A stretch of DNA of 64,000 bases from Phanerochaete sordida (Eukaryota; Basidiomycota; Agaricomycetes; Polyporales; Phanerochaetaceae): the NCBI GenBank assembly GCA_019973155.2, contig BPQB01000029.1, positions 124,001 through 188,000 on the forward strand, read 5' to 3'. The position numbers and the translations under genes are program-made. This document shows, in pieces, positions 34,185-46,293 of the stretch. Under the pieces are notes generated by a model. That model saw only the letters and a list, made by a program, of their open reading frames with translations, was not told where the DNA came from and ran no database searches. Numbering within the stretch: position 1 is the first letter of the stretch; each line of letters opens with the position of its first letter.

Positions 34185-34898
34185 ATGGCCCAACATAACC
34201 AGTTCGCGGCAAATGTACGTGATCGTTCGCGGCGCTGATATGACCTCGCTCACTATGAACAGGGCCAGTTCCACACTTTCGTGAACATGAATTATCCCGA
34301 GGACGTGTACAGGCTTCTTCCAGGGGTGCTCGTCCCGCAGAAGGTATATACACCGCCTCACAATCAGGCTAACGCAGCACTCTACGCTCCCATTCGTTTC
34401 TCTACCACTATCAATGGGGCTCAGGTTCCTGGCGTGCGCCTCCAAGACGCTTTACGTGGTCTCCTCAACGGGCTCAATGACGCAAACTCGCACCCGACGT
34501 TGAGCGTGACCAACAACAGAGTCGCACTTCGCATCCTGGTATGTCACGCTCATTCACGATGTTCGCAACGCGGCCCTCACCCGCCCCTTTCTAGTGGCCG
34601 GGCTACGAGGGCTGGCATTTTTCCAACGCCATCGACGCCGGCGGCCAACAGCATCCGCGCACCCTCGCACATATCGCCAACCAGGTCGCCAATCGCATCA
34701 ACGATTTCTACAGGGTGAGAGCTCGCGCTAAGGTGGTCCTGATAATTGGTTGCTGATGCAGCGCAGGAACAGCGGGCCGTCGTGGGCACCGAGCCCGACT
34801 GGAACTTGCGCGACATACCCTTCGAGAGCCTGTATCTCGTGGAGCTCCGCAATGTTTCTGCTGGCTCCTGGCAGCCCGTCATCTGCCGCCATGTCTAG
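34185..34898 (+). CDS. WS11: WPGY/SWQP family member
   Basis: Exons 34185-34214 (MAQHNQFAAN), 34263-34538, 34595-34714 and 34767-34898 give 185 residues; introns 48, 56 and 52 nt, phase 0. The second exon, 276 nt, begins GQFHTFVNMNYPED, has PGVLVPQKVYTPP and VPGVRLQDAL, and ends VALRIL. The third begins WPGYEGWHFSNAID and ends INDFYR. The last has DWNLRDIPFESLYLVELRNV and AGSWQPVICRHV. Last member of the plus-strand core run. Confidence 0.92.
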
Positions 34899-36625
34899 GC
34901 CTAAGTCTTCCCCCGTACTCGTAGCAGCTACTCCTAGATTCGCTGGAGCGCACTGGTGGCCCTTTCATTTATTCACGAGCGTGGCGGCTCGACTGTAGCG
35001 ATAGAAATGACTCGGTATCCGCTTGCCCTTGTTATTTATGACAGAATATCATTACATTTGTTCTGCAGGGCCTGCTGGCGGCCTAGAAGACGTCCACATC
35101 GGCCTCCAATACCGGTTTCATCCTACTCAGTAGCCATGTAGCCTGACGTTCGACACTGCGATGTCCTCGGCGGATCAGCTTGCGGATCAGCAGACGCACC
35201 GAGATTCGGCTGTCGCCCTTCTTCATCTGCTACACCCTCCAACATCGCCATACGATTCCTGATTTTCCCCAGGTCCTGACCTTGTGTCCTACTTGTGTCG
35301 CGATTCGCACACCCACGTTTCATTTGTGTGGTGATCTCTTCCCAGCAGTCTTTGGACCGCACAGAACCCTTGTTGAGATTGGAGTCGACCATGCATCGTG
35401 TTCTCTATATTTATCAGTACGTGAGACTCTAATGGGGCGCGGTTCCGAGGTGCTGAACGCTAATCAGACACCGCCACGTCCCAGGCCGACGTCTCTACAT
35501 AGAAGGCAACGCCTGTGCCCAAATTGCTTTTGTTCGGAAGGGCATGCTGGCGGGTCCCTTTTCGGTCGCTAGGTTGGTATGCATACGTCTGCCGCCGTCG
35601 TACCTGCCTTGTGCTCTTCTAGACTTGCGTTACGTGCGGAAAGTATGTACAGAAGACGCCGTAGCACGTTTCTGTGCCATGCTTCCCAAGAATCCCACAG
35701 TCGTCAAATATTCTTCGCATGTGGGTACGCTTCTTGTCTGAATCGTGACGAGAAGCAAACACTGACAGAAACAATAGACTCTCAGCCTGGCGCAAACTTC
35801 CAGATTACCGAGTCACCCGGTATCAAAACAAAGCCTACCTTGCCCGGTCCGGTGACTTGGTCGAGTATCGCAAAGAAAGGGCGGAAGTAAGCGATAGGTG
35901 AGTCGTTTCACGGACTGCATCCGCGAAAGTCTTCGTCAAACCGACTTTGTATAGCAAAGCAGTGCACCACACGAGTGTTACGCGTGGCCAAAGGTGTCGC
36001 ACTGGGTCGTCGCCGCGCGCCGTGTTCCTCGCTGCGGACATCGTCGTTCTGTGCCCAGACTTCCGCTGGTGCCGTCGGATGCCGATCCGAGGACAGCGAG
36101 GACGGGTATGATCGGCGACTTGGTTTAATAGGCTTTGCGGCGTTTTGCGGTTGCTTCCCTCGCGCTTCGTTGGCCAATCTTCCGGGCGCATAGCCGCGGT
36201 CGCCAAGGTCGCCGCCCTGACCTGCTCCCTATCGCTGTTGCGCGGGACGCTCTGCGGTCTGGGCGTCGTGCTGTGCAACCGCGTCTGCACTCTGGCCAGC
36301 GGGTCCTCCACGATTGCACGCTATCAGACCTCGGCACCAACTATCAGCAGGTCCCCGCCGCGTCAGCATGGAAGCGTCGCGACCCGGCCCACCCGAGGCA
36401 TGTGCTCCCATGTGAAGGCATGCCGGGCTGGAGAAGCGTGCCTCTCCACTCGAGGAACGCGAGGCTAACACGGGAGAGGATGGCACAAGCCCGGAGCCAA
36501 TTACACATGGCCGCTTAGTCGCGCCTTCCGGCTCGAAAGCGGAGGCTCTATAAACTGCCCAGACTTACACAGGGGCCGCCGACATTACCCTTCCCCCGCG
36601 TCACTGCGAGACATCGTCTGACGAA
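34899..36625. other. Intergenic between WS11 and the P450
   Basis: About 1.7 kb, the longest gap in the left two thirds. Open frames (35180-35572 plus; 35835-36311 minus, 158 codons) lack motifs and good splice structure. I see no gene and no transposon. Confidence 0.45.
36548..36553 (+). promoter_or_regulatory. TATA box of the P450 gene
   Basis: TATAAA in the context ggctctataaactg, 72 bp before the start codon. Confidence 0.6.
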
Positions 36626-38969
36626 ATGGGCACCGTGGGCTTGGTGCTGCTCTCCTTCGTCGTGGTCTACTGCGTCAAGAAATATATCGACTACCGCGCC
36701 GTCCTCCATTCTATCGGGTATGTGGCGACGCCGAGGACGTAGCATGCGACGAGATACTAACTTCTGGTCGTTTGCTACAGCAACCACCCTGGCTACCGCA
36801 CGCTCTTTCCATCCTATGGCATATACTCCTTCATCTTCAAGAAGCCCATCCCAGGTATCACCAGGGGCGGCATGAGCAGCTGGAAGAGGAAGCATCGCGA
36901 TTTTGCGGAATTTGGCATGGACGTCGTCAGCTTGGTCAGACGCATCGTACGTTTATCTTTGCTCCTGCTGACCTCTATGGGATAGGCTTCAGTCATCCCT
37001 ACGCCACGCAGCATGTTACTGGTCGCCGATGCTGCCGCTATCAAGGTGTGTCTTATTATAGCCCGCCAGCGACCATTCACTGACCCACCGACAGGAAATC
37101 ACCTCATCTCGTACTCGCTTCCCCAAGCCCGTGAAGCAGTACAAGGTGTTGACCTTCTTCGGCGCGAACATCGTCACCGCCGAGGGCGACGAGTGGAAGC
37201 GATTCCGCAAGATCACTGCGCCCGCCTTCTCTGAGCGCAACAACCGGCTGGTGTGGGACGAGACCGTCAAGATCATGGTTGACCTATTCGAGAACGTCTG
37301 GGGCGAGCAGAAGGTGATCACGACGGACCACGCCATCGAGGTCACGCTCCCGGTACGCCGCGCTCATCTCCGCGGGCGCCGCGAGGCTGACCGGACATCA
37401 CAGATAGCGCTGTTCGTTATCGGCGTCGCAGGCTTCGGGCGGCAGATGACCTGGCAGGAGGACGCGAAACTCCCGGCGGGGCACACGCTAACATTCAAGG
37501 CGAGACACCCCGCGCGCCTCGCCCGCGGACACTGCGCTGACGCGCCGCGCACTGGCAGGAGGCCCTGCACACCGTCTCAACCGGCGTCTTCGTCAAGCTC
37601 GCGACGCCCGCGTGGATGCTCCGGCGCGGGCTCACGCAGCGCATGCGCGAGACGAACGTCGCGTTCCGCGAGCTCGAGGTGCGCATCCGCTCCCACGCCA
37701 CGGCGGCCGCGCAGGGGCACGCGCTGACGCCGTGTCTTGGTAGCAATACATGCTCGAGATGATCCAGGCACGGCGCTCATCCGAGAAGAAGGAGGAGCGC
37801 TACGATTTGTTCAGCAACTTGCTTGACGCGAGCGAGGACGACGAGGGGCAACCCAAGCTTGCAGATTCGGAATTGTTGGGTGAGCGCTGCGAAGGCGTCT
37901 GTTGATATTTGCGCGGCAAAGCTGACGGGAGATTACAGGAAATATCTTCATATTCCTGCTTGCAGGCCATGAGGTGAGAAGCTTGTGACGGAATTGGAAC
38001 GTACAAGCAGCTGACCGCCAGGCAGACTACGGCACACACCCTCTGCTTCACGTTTGGCCTGCTCGCGCTCTATCCGGAGCAACAGGAAAAGTTATACCAG
38101 CACATCAAGAGCGTTCTTCCCAGTGATAGGGTACCTGTGGGTGCTAAGGCTCTTCTATCATCACGCCGTACTAAACCATCGCTGCAGACGTACGAAGAGA
38201 TGAACTCGCTGAGCGAATCCGTTGCGTACGTCCATCGACTTCAGGTCTTCGCTTTGTTATATCTCAAGTATTTATGGCATGTAGGGTCTTCTACGAGACA
38301 CTCCGACTATACCCACCTGTGAGTCTCCCGCAGTCCTGTAAAGCCACCATAAATTCTCATCCAGCTACGCAGGTGACTGGTATCCCAAAGATCGCGGCCG
38401 AAGACACGACGCTCGTCGCGACAGACTACAACGGCAACAAAATTACAATCCCAGTCCCCGAAGGCAGCGGCGTCACGCTGCACGTGCCAGGACTGCACTA
38501 CAACCGTACGTGCCTTGCAGAATCACAGCGGTCACTGCGGCTCAGATAATCGCCTCTCAGCGCGGTATTGGGACGACCCGTACGAATTCAAGCCGGAACG
38601 CTTCCGCGGCGACTGGCCGCGCGATGCGTTCCTGCCGTTCAGCGCAGGCGCGCGGTCGTGTCTCGGACGGAGGTGCGCGCGGCCTCCCACATGCCCTGAT
38701 CCCAAACGCTTATGCCAGCGCCACAGGTTCTTTGAGACGGAGGGCATCGCTATCCTGACGATGCTTGTTTCGCGGTACAAGATTGAGGTCAAGGAGGAGC
38801 CCGAGTTCGCTAGCGAGACGTTCGAAGAGCGCAAGGAGCGCATCCTCGCTGCGCGAGGCGGCTTGACGTTGACGTACGTACATTCCCGCCTGCGGCGATT
38901 GGCTACATACTCATGAAGACAATTTATCTTAGCCCCATACGGACTCCACTAGTGTTTAAGAGACGGTAG
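36626..38969 (+). CDS. Cytochrome P450 monooxygenase
   Basis: Membrane-anchored haem monooxygenase of the endoplasmic reticulum; substrate unknown. The start gives MGTVGLVLLSFVVVYCV, an N-terminal anchor. Later landmarks: NHPGYRTLFPSYGIY; FFGANIVTAEGDEWKRFRKITAPAFSERN (helix C WxxxR); I-helix LLAGHETTAHTL; the K-helix ExxR motif in FYETLRLYPP; FKPERF (PERF); and the haem loop FSAGARSCLGRR with its cysteine ligand. About a dozen short introns split it, and some microexons are only 30-40 nt (for example around 37940-37970 and 38286-38320). The final exon begins after an intron ending near 38933 and reads PIRTPLVFKRR before TAG at 38967-38969. Intact in every motif checked. Alone, without a biosynthetic cluster around it. 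Confidence 0.93.
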
Positions 38970-39509
38970 GAAGTGAATGTACCGTCAGTGTAGCAGTATA
39001 TTCATCCAGATCGTGTATCGCCTTTGCTTGAATCGGTTCGCTGTCTTCTAGGCTCCTAGGATCTTCTATCATGCCTCGTGCTCGCCCGTGAAGCTGGTGG
39101 TGACTTGCGGAGATGTATCGTGGATATCTGCACCTCACGATATCAAGCGAGCAGCTGTGAGCCACTCTGACCCCATAGACTGCATGGCTGACAAGTACTG
39201 TCTCTACAGCAGTTATGGTGCTTGCGTCACTAAGCTGCTCCGACATTGTATGCTGTCAACCCCTATGGCACAGTCAGCCAGCCTATCTACGGGTCGATTG
39301 AAAGCGTCCGTTTGTCAACCACAGGTGGACTTGGTCCGCTGGCTTACATAGATGACAGCCACAGGTGTCAGTAGCAGGTACGGGTAAGTGGAAGGAAGGA
39401 AGACCCCTTGCTTCAGAAGCTCCACGTCCCACCCGCCATCGTCCGCTCGGCAGTCACAAGCCCGACACAGCTCAACAGCAATCGCATTCGCAAGGTATAA
39501 TCAGCAATA
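38970..39509. other. Intergenic, nothing recognised
   Basis: About 540 bp between the P450 stop and the next start; no ORF with support and no repeats noticed. Confidence 0.5.
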
Positions 39510-41127
39510 ATGGACAGCCCGCGCAGCCCCTTCATGGTTCCCTCCACCAATTCCTTCCACAAGGACGCCAAGGGCACCAAAGTCGCCACACGCCGCGAGT
39601 TCGACGCATGGAACGAGGAGCCGAAGCTCCCTGCGCTCATGCGCACGACCAAGTCACCGACAACGACGCCCAAGCCGATGCGTACTCCTGCGAAGCCCAC
39701 TCGCAGGTCGTCACCCGAGCCGTATGCACCGTGCAAGCCTGCCGAAGCGAAGACGATTCGCAGGCTGGCACCCAAAGCCCCGCCTACTAAGCCCTTGGCA
39801 TCCTCCCCGCCAGCCAGCAAGAAACCACTGCAGATGGTGACCCCACCGCCGTCGGAGAAGAGGCTGCTGTGCCGCGCGCCGTCGATGCCCACGAAGACCC
39901 CGGAGCCGGAACCGTCCACGAGAGCCTCGCCTGCCACGAAGGCGGTCTCTCTGCCGAAGACCGCCGGCATCGTCCGCAGGAGCACGCCGACCAAGCAGCT
40001 TCCCACCCCGCCGCCGACGCCGCCTCTGGTCCTGAATCCCAGGAAGGTTGCCGAGTGTGGTCCGCGCCGCCAGGCCGTTCACGTCAAGATCCCCAAACCT
40101 GCTTCGCCGGCCCCAGAGAAGCGTGCAAGGTCGACCGTCACGCCAGTTCTCAAGAAAGTCTCAGCAAAGACTTCAGATGCGCAGAAACAGACAGAGGTGA
40201 GCCTGCCCTCGGTCAGAGCGTTCCGAAGCTGACCAGGATGGCCAGACCGTTGGGCATCTATCCGCAAATGGCGCTGCGAGCGCCCAAGAGGCTGAGGGCG
40301 AGGCTGACAGGTCAAGGGCGACAGCAAAAGTCGCTTTGGCCCGCGGAAATGCCGTTGCTGCCCCCAAGAAATATACCACGGTCCATCGTCCCCTCGCAAA
40401 ACCCAGCAGCTGCAAGACAATGGACAAGAAGGTCGCCGAACCCCAGGTCGAGAGAAGCATCGTCCGTGCGGCGAGACCGGTATGTCTCCCATACAGTCAC
40501 GCCGTGAACATGTGCTGACAACATTGACGAAGGCGAGCGGCGGTACCAAGAAGACGCCGTCGGAGGTGCCAGTCGCAGACCTGAAAGAGATCCACTCCCC
40601 AGTGATCTCGCAGCTCAAGGACGCCCTCAGCGGCAGCGGCGGCGCACCAGCTCGTAAACGGTCCGTCTTGATGCCCAAGAAGGTCGACATGCAGCCCATT
40701 CGAGTGATGGATACTCGCAAGGAGAACGTGGTGCCCAGGTACGCATTCGCGTACAAATTGGTTTTGTCCGCGCTGACTTGTGCTCTCCAGTGGCATCCAG
40801 GCCCGCATGGCCGCGCTCTTTGACAAGATAGAGCCTGCGCAGGGGCCAGCCGCGCCCGCGCCCCCGGCATACGTTCGTCGCTTGAAGATGCCCGAGCTTG
40901 CGCAGGGTGCACAAGCGTCGAAGAATGCCAAGATCCAGCGCGAGGTCGAGGCGCTGAGGTCGCTGAACCGCGTCGGTAATGGAGGCCAGAGGCTGTTGAA
41001 GACGAAGGCTTTTGGCGGAAACGGGGTCGCAAATCGTCAAGACCGAGAAAAGCAACAAAACAGGTATTCCTTGGAGTGTATCAGTGTCATCGAGAGGATA
41101 AAGAGGGAGCGCACCGAGAAGGCATAG
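39510..41127 (+). CDS. Basic Pro/Lys/Thr-rich disordered protein, unknown function
   Basis: Starts MDSPRSPFMVPSTNSF. The first exon (to about 40195) is rich in Pro, Lys, Ser and Thr with many TP and SP sites (KSPTTTPKPMRTPAKP), as in substrates of proline-directed kinases. After an intron near 40196-40230 the frame continues with GAASAQEAEGEADR and NAVAAPKKYTTVHRP, then near 40530 with GGTKKTPSEVPVADLKEI. The conserved-looking end is an ordered segment, GIQARMAALFDKIEPAQ, followed by REVEALRSLNRV, possibly a short coiled coil. Splice borders between 40195 and 40530 and after 41060 are approximate; stop at 41125-41127. I do not recognise the family; it resembles cytoskeletal or cell-cycle scaffolds only in composition. 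Confidence 0.65.
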
Positions 41128-41423
41128 ACGAAAATCCCGTACTAAATATTTTTCCACGCTGTGTTCCACGTTATGTCGTTTCACGTATCCTACATGTACA
41201 AAAGCCACAAAATATCAGTGTGTCAGGATCATATACCGATTGTGTCGCCGGCGGGAGGCTGCAACAGCACGATACCTCGCGATATGGTCTGTAGCAGTCT
41301 CAACACCTGACGTAGGCAGCCTTCTAGTAACACACCTTTGCATTCATTCCGAAAGTGTAATACAGATCGACGATAGCAGAGCGATCAAGGACAGCAGTTG
41401 TACAGTAAGCGGAGGAGGTCAAA
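41128..41423. other. 3' intergenic between convergent genes
   Basis: Nearly 300 bp between the stop codons of the Pro/Lys-rich gene and LSM7. Nothing recognised. Confidence 0.5.
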
Positions 41424-41952
41424 CTAGGCTTCTTGAGCGAGGAAGGGGTTGGCAATCTCCTCGAAGCCATCGACGGGACTGAGCAGCGTGATGGTGGGGC
41501 CACGGAGAACAACGAGGCCTAGCTGCCGCGTTGAGGGTCCTGACTCTGCAGTATTGTCAGATAATGCGCCCTTTGAGATGGTCAGACGACATGCCTGAAT
41601 GCAGCTGCTCTTCGACGTCATCGAGGACGAGGTTCAACAGCTGGTCAAAGCCTTTCAGGACACCAGTGACTACGACGAGATCAGGGACGGCCACGGATAC
41701 AGCAACGCAGGGGCTTACCTTCGCGACCACCGGTGAACTTGACCCGTATCCTCTCGTTCTGGTACTTTGCGAGGTCAAGGATGGCTTCCCGCTTCGGCTT
41801 GTCCATCGAGGGCGCCGAGCTCTTGCCACCACGCGCGGAAGGGGCCCCTCCGCGTAGTCCTGCCCCCCGTCCTGCACCACCACGTCCCTGCTGGCTTCTT
41901 AGTACTTTCCTGAGGCCCAGATATCGTCGCCGCCACCCACTCTGTCGGCCAT
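41424..41952 (-). CDS. LSM7: U6 snRNA / mRNA-decay Sm-like protein LSm7
   Basis: Ring subunit of both the nuclear LSm2-8 complex (U6 snRNA) and the cytoplasmic LSm1-7 decapping activator. First exon MADR ends at 41941; the intron has a perfect TACTAAG branch site. The core reads ESILD-like REAILDLAKYQNERIRVKF (Sm1), VTGVLKGFDQLLNLVLDDVEEQL, and TRQLGLVVLRGPTITLLSPVDG (Sm2), ending ANPFLAQEA at TAG 41424-41426. The N-terminal extension is rich in RG/GR (RGGAGRGAGLRGGA), which is longer and more RNA-binding-like than in yeast LSm7. The last intron seems to use a GC donor (gcatgt), because no GT donor keeps the frame; that border is less certain. Head-to-head with KAP95. Confidence 0.92.
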
Positions 41953-42275
41953 TGTTCGCGATGTCGGCGTGTGTGACTCGCGGCTGCGGCGATGTGCACA
42001 GACAAGAATGGACAAAAGTCGGGGGCGACAATAGTGTAGAAACAATGTATTCGTTAGTTGGTCGTGAATGAGGCAAGGGGCAACATGAAATTACCGTGTG
42101 CGATGGCGGTTGATGAAAGTGTGCCAGGGCCAGACGCACTCAGAAAATCCGCGCGTTTCTTCCAACCACCGCCACCACCTTCCGTACGTACAAAAACACC
42201 TCTCCTCCGGCCACCACCACTCCTTAAAACACTGCTAAAAGCTCGCCGTTCAGCACTCTTTCAACGACAGCAAGT
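41953..42275. promoter_or_regulatory. Shared divergent promoter of LSM7 and KAP95
   Basis: 323 bp between the two start codons. The KAP95-proximal half is C/A-rich (cacc repeats near 42165-42225); no clear TATA. Confidence 0.5.
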
Positions 42276-45200
42276 ATGAACGCCAGTGAACTCCTCGCCA
42301 ACACCCTATCGCCAGGTCCGTCTGCAACTTGTTGCCATCTTCTACCCCGACGACACTCGTGCTGACCTGCGTCCTAAAACCTTCCAATAGACCAACGTAC
42401 GCGTCAAGATGCTGAGGTGAAACTCGAGAATGCATCCCAGGAGAACTACGTGCGTTCACTTGCTCCCTGGGCCACACCCACTGTTCCTAACATTCATAAC
42501 ACGACGTGTAGCCCGCGTACATGATGATGCTCGTCGCTGAGCTCGTCAACGACAACTCCCAGCCGCACATCAGGAATGCCGCAGGTCTTGCGCTGAAGAA
42601 CGCCGTCTCCGCGAGGGTGCGTTTTTGCCGTCATTGTCCTTGGTTTCGCCCCGGCCTCACGCTTCGCAGGACGCAACACGGCAACAGGAATACTCGAACC
42701 GATGGCTCGCACTCGACGCCGGTGTGCGCACGCAGATCAAACAAAAGGCCCTTCAAGCACTTGCGTCCCCCAATTCGCGTGTGGGTCAAGTCGGCGCCCA
42801 GTTCGTGGCTGCAATTGCTGCGGTCGAGCTCCCAATGGGCCAGTGGAACGATCTCATCGAGATCCTCCTTGGCTTCATGAACGACCAGGCCAACACCCCG
42901 CTCCGAGTCGCGACTTTACAGACGATTGGATACATTTGCGAGTCGATAGTGAGTGTCGCGATACATGGCATCGGTCCTCGCGCCTCATTGTATGCTCTAG
43001 AAACCAGAGATATTGGCCCTCCGCTCCAACGAGATCCTTACTGCTGTCATCCACGGTGCTCGCAAGGAGGAACCTTCAGCAGAAGTGCAACTTGCCGCCA
43101 TCACTGCCCTCTACAACTCCCTGGAGTTCGTCCGCGACAACTTCGAGCGCGAGGGCGAACGCAACTATATCATGCAGGTCGTCTGCGAGGCGACTCAGAA
43201 CCCTTCAGTGCCCGTGCAAGTAGGCGCGTTCGAGTGTCTGGTCAAGATTATGACACTCTACTACGACAAGATGGCGTTCTACATGGAGCGTGCGCTCTTT
43301 GGCGTGCGTAATTCTGCCGGGTCGGTTATTCTACGTAGCTAACTGTCCATTTACAGCTGACTGTTATGGGTATGAAGCATTCGGAGGAAGCAATTGCTCT
43401 GCAGGCGATTGAGTTCTGGTCCACTGTGTGTGAGGCCGAGACTGAGCTTGCCTGGGAAGCTGCCGAGGTGCGTCCATTATCTTATCTCGGGCATCAACAA
43501 CGCTTATTCCCAACCCTAGGCCCATGAATTTGGCGAGGTTCCCGAGACTGAAAGCAAGTTCTTCGCGAAGGTCGCACTGCCTGAGATTCTCCCTGTGCTC
43601 TTGGAGCTCCTGACGCACCAGGAAGAGGATGCCGACGAGGATGAATGGAATGTCTCGATGGCTGCGGGTACCTGCCTTGGCCTTCTCGCTCAAGCCGTCT
43701 CGGACAACATCGTGGCGGGTGTCATCCCATTCATCGAGGCCCACATCCGTTCGGACAACTGGCATCAGCGTGAAGCGGCGGTTATGGCCTTCGGCTCGAT
43801 CCTTGACGGTCCAGACCCGGTGTTGCTCAACCCGCTCGTGAACCAGGCTCTGCCCATCCTCATCGACATGATGGCTGACCAGAACGTCCACGTCCGTGAT
43901 ACTGTCGCCTGGACTCTTGGCCGTATCTGCGAACTTCTCAGCAGCGCCATCAAGCCCGATATCCACCTCCACCCGCTCATCGCTGCCCTGATACACGGTC
44001 TGAACGACAACCCGCGCATTGTCAGCAACTCATGTTGGGCACTCATGCAACTCGCCGACAACCTCAGCTACGCAGAAGATGAGGGTCAGCCGCCCAGCCC
44101 TCTCGCGCCCTATTACGACAATGTCGTCCAGGCACTTCTTCGCACCACGGAGACGTAAGTGTGTGCTTGCCTCGCATCGTTCTTTGTACTCATTTTCCGC
44201 CCCAGAGCGAGCAACGAGGGCAACTACCGCACTGCTGCTTACGAAGCTATCACGTCGTACATTCAACATGCGACACGCGAGACCGTCTCTATCGTACAGA
44301 GCACAGCGCTCACCATTCTGCAGCGTATGGAACAGCTTCTCGCGATGCAGAGTCAGATTCTCGGCGTTGACGATCGCAACAACTGGAACGACCTCCAAAG
44401 TAATTTCTGCAGCGTGCTTATCAGCGCTGTGCGCAAGCTGGAGAGCGGCATCCAACCCCTCGCCGATCGTGTCATGACTCTCGTTCTGCAGCTCATTCAG
44501 GCTGCGGGCAAGACCTCGACAGTACTGGAAGATGCATTCCTGTTGGTCGGTGCCATGGCTAACGGTAAGTGCTCTCGCCGCATCTGATGCACATCGTCCT
44601 TATAAGTTCTCCAGCTCTGGAGCAGCACTTTGCGCCATACATGAATGCGTTCCTCCCCCTCCTGTACCCCGCGCTCAAGGCTCACGAGGATGCGCAGCTG
44701 TGCACCGTCGCCATCGGCGTTATCGGCGATCTGTCGCGTGCCCTCGGCGAGCAGAGCGCACAGTTCGCGAACGCGTTTATGGGTGTTCTCGTCGAGAACC
44801 TGCAGAGCGACATCCTGAACCGTAACGTCAAGATCACCATCTTGTCATGCTTCGGCGACATCGCACTCGCTATCGGCTCTGCCTTCGAGCCTTTCCTCGG
44901 GACAACGATGACTGTCCTCCGCCAGGCGGGCGGCATCACTCCGAACCCGCTTGACATCGAGCTCGTCGAGTACGTCCAGCAACTTCGCGAGGGCATTCTC
45001 GAGGCGTACACCGGCATCGTCGGCGGTCTCAAGAACACCGACAAGGTTCAGCTGCTCCTGCAGCACGTGCCCTCAATCCTCGAGCTCGTGCAGAAGTGCC
45101 TTGCTGACAGCGAGCGCACCGAGTCTATCGTCAAACTCGCCATCGGTCTGGTCGGTGACCTTGCGGACACGTTCCCCAACGGCGAGATCAAGCAGTACCT

Positions 45201-45359
45201 TCTGGTGGAGTGGCTCGCGGCCGAGCTGCGTCCACGGGGACGCGTGTCGCTCGATACCAAGAAGACTATTCGTTGGGCTCGCGAGGTAAGCGTCACAGTT
45301 AGTCCGTTGCAATCGTGTTACTGACTGGTTTGCAGGTGGTGAAGCGCGCCACAGCATAG
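42276..45359 (+). CDS. KAP95: Importin subunit beta-1 (karyopherin Kap95)
   Basis: Nuclear import receptor that carries importin-alpha/cargo through the nuclear pore and is released by Ran-GTP. Built of HEAT repeats along its whole length, about 860 residues. Start [13 protein letters not shown] at 42276; landmarks include [19 protein letters not shown] (importin-beta N-terminal domain), [17 protein letters not shown], the acidic loop [84 protein letters not shown] and a C-terminal WAREVVKRATA. About nine short introns, densest in the 5' third. The last exon is only the final few codons after an intron ending at 45335. No defect seen. Confidence 0.97.
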
Positions 45360-46293
45360 ATTCCTTTTCACAAGATTTCCTCTCGTGCAATTTCTCTGTT
45401 TTCATACAATGCCTGATGCCATAATGCCCAACAATGCCTCTGAAGGAGGCACCATCGTGCACACATGCAGTAGAGTCCGTGGCCCACGTCGCCACATATC
45501 CCCGGCAGGACTGTCCTTTTGATTTTGCTTGCTTTCCTCTACATCTTCTTCTCTCACATTTCCTCCTTTCCGCCCTCGTCTATCCACACGCGCCTGTTAT
45601 CAATGTATCATTGGGCTTTGCAATCCTGTTTTCGTGGCTATCATGGCGATGCATCTTATTAGTCTGATAATCCTCGCTTTATGACCCCCGACGCTGATTT
45701 CCGTCGACTACCGTAGCTCCTGAAGGGAGACCGTCTTACTCACTAGCCTTACGCATCTGTATCTTGTTGTTCAATAGTATCCACTCGAAATCTGTAGCGT
45801 GCAGTGCCTGCGAACCATGAGTCACGTAGAGAAAGAGCGGCTGACATACGTAGGGCCGAAACCGGCCTGGGGGTCGGAGAGCACCTTCGAGTCGTAGACA
45901 TGCATCCGGGCGTGAAGCTTTCCCGAGCTGCAGGTCGAGTGGGGCGGGGGAGATATCGCACATAATGTCTGATATACAGACGACCATCCTCGTCGCTCTC
46001 CAGTCTAGTCGAAGCTGCTCTGACCTGGAGGCTGATACGGAGGACAGGTGCTCTTAACCGTCCAGACTACGGTAGGTTATGGCGGTGTTCCGCACGGAGG
46101 AAAACCGACTGGTGATATTGCGTCGCCGATGCTCGAGGACGAGTACATACGCCATGAAGGCAAGCTGGCAACAATTTACCGCCTCCCGCTTTCGCCCGGC
46201 GGAAGGGGATTGATTATATTCAGCGCAGACGTTGCAAGGACTATACTAGTGTACACAGAAGAATACCTGGGGAATGGGAGTCCGACGTGCTAC
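45360..46293. other. Intergenic between convergent KAP95 and TFA2, one small possible ORF
   Basis: About 0.93 kb. On the minus strand 45736-45987 reads SDIMCDISPAPLDLQLGK..., and with a 45-nt GT-AG intron near 45807-45851 would end DFEWILLNNKIQMRKASE. Composition looks coding, but family and start are unknown. On the plus strand 46048-46326 is open and overlaps the 3' end of TFA2. Confidence 0.35.

Noticed and set aside
36626..38969. P450 as part of a secondary-metabolite cluster
   Set aside because: No synthase, terpene cyclase, transporter or transferase gene nearby; neighbours are a WS gene and a disordered protein.
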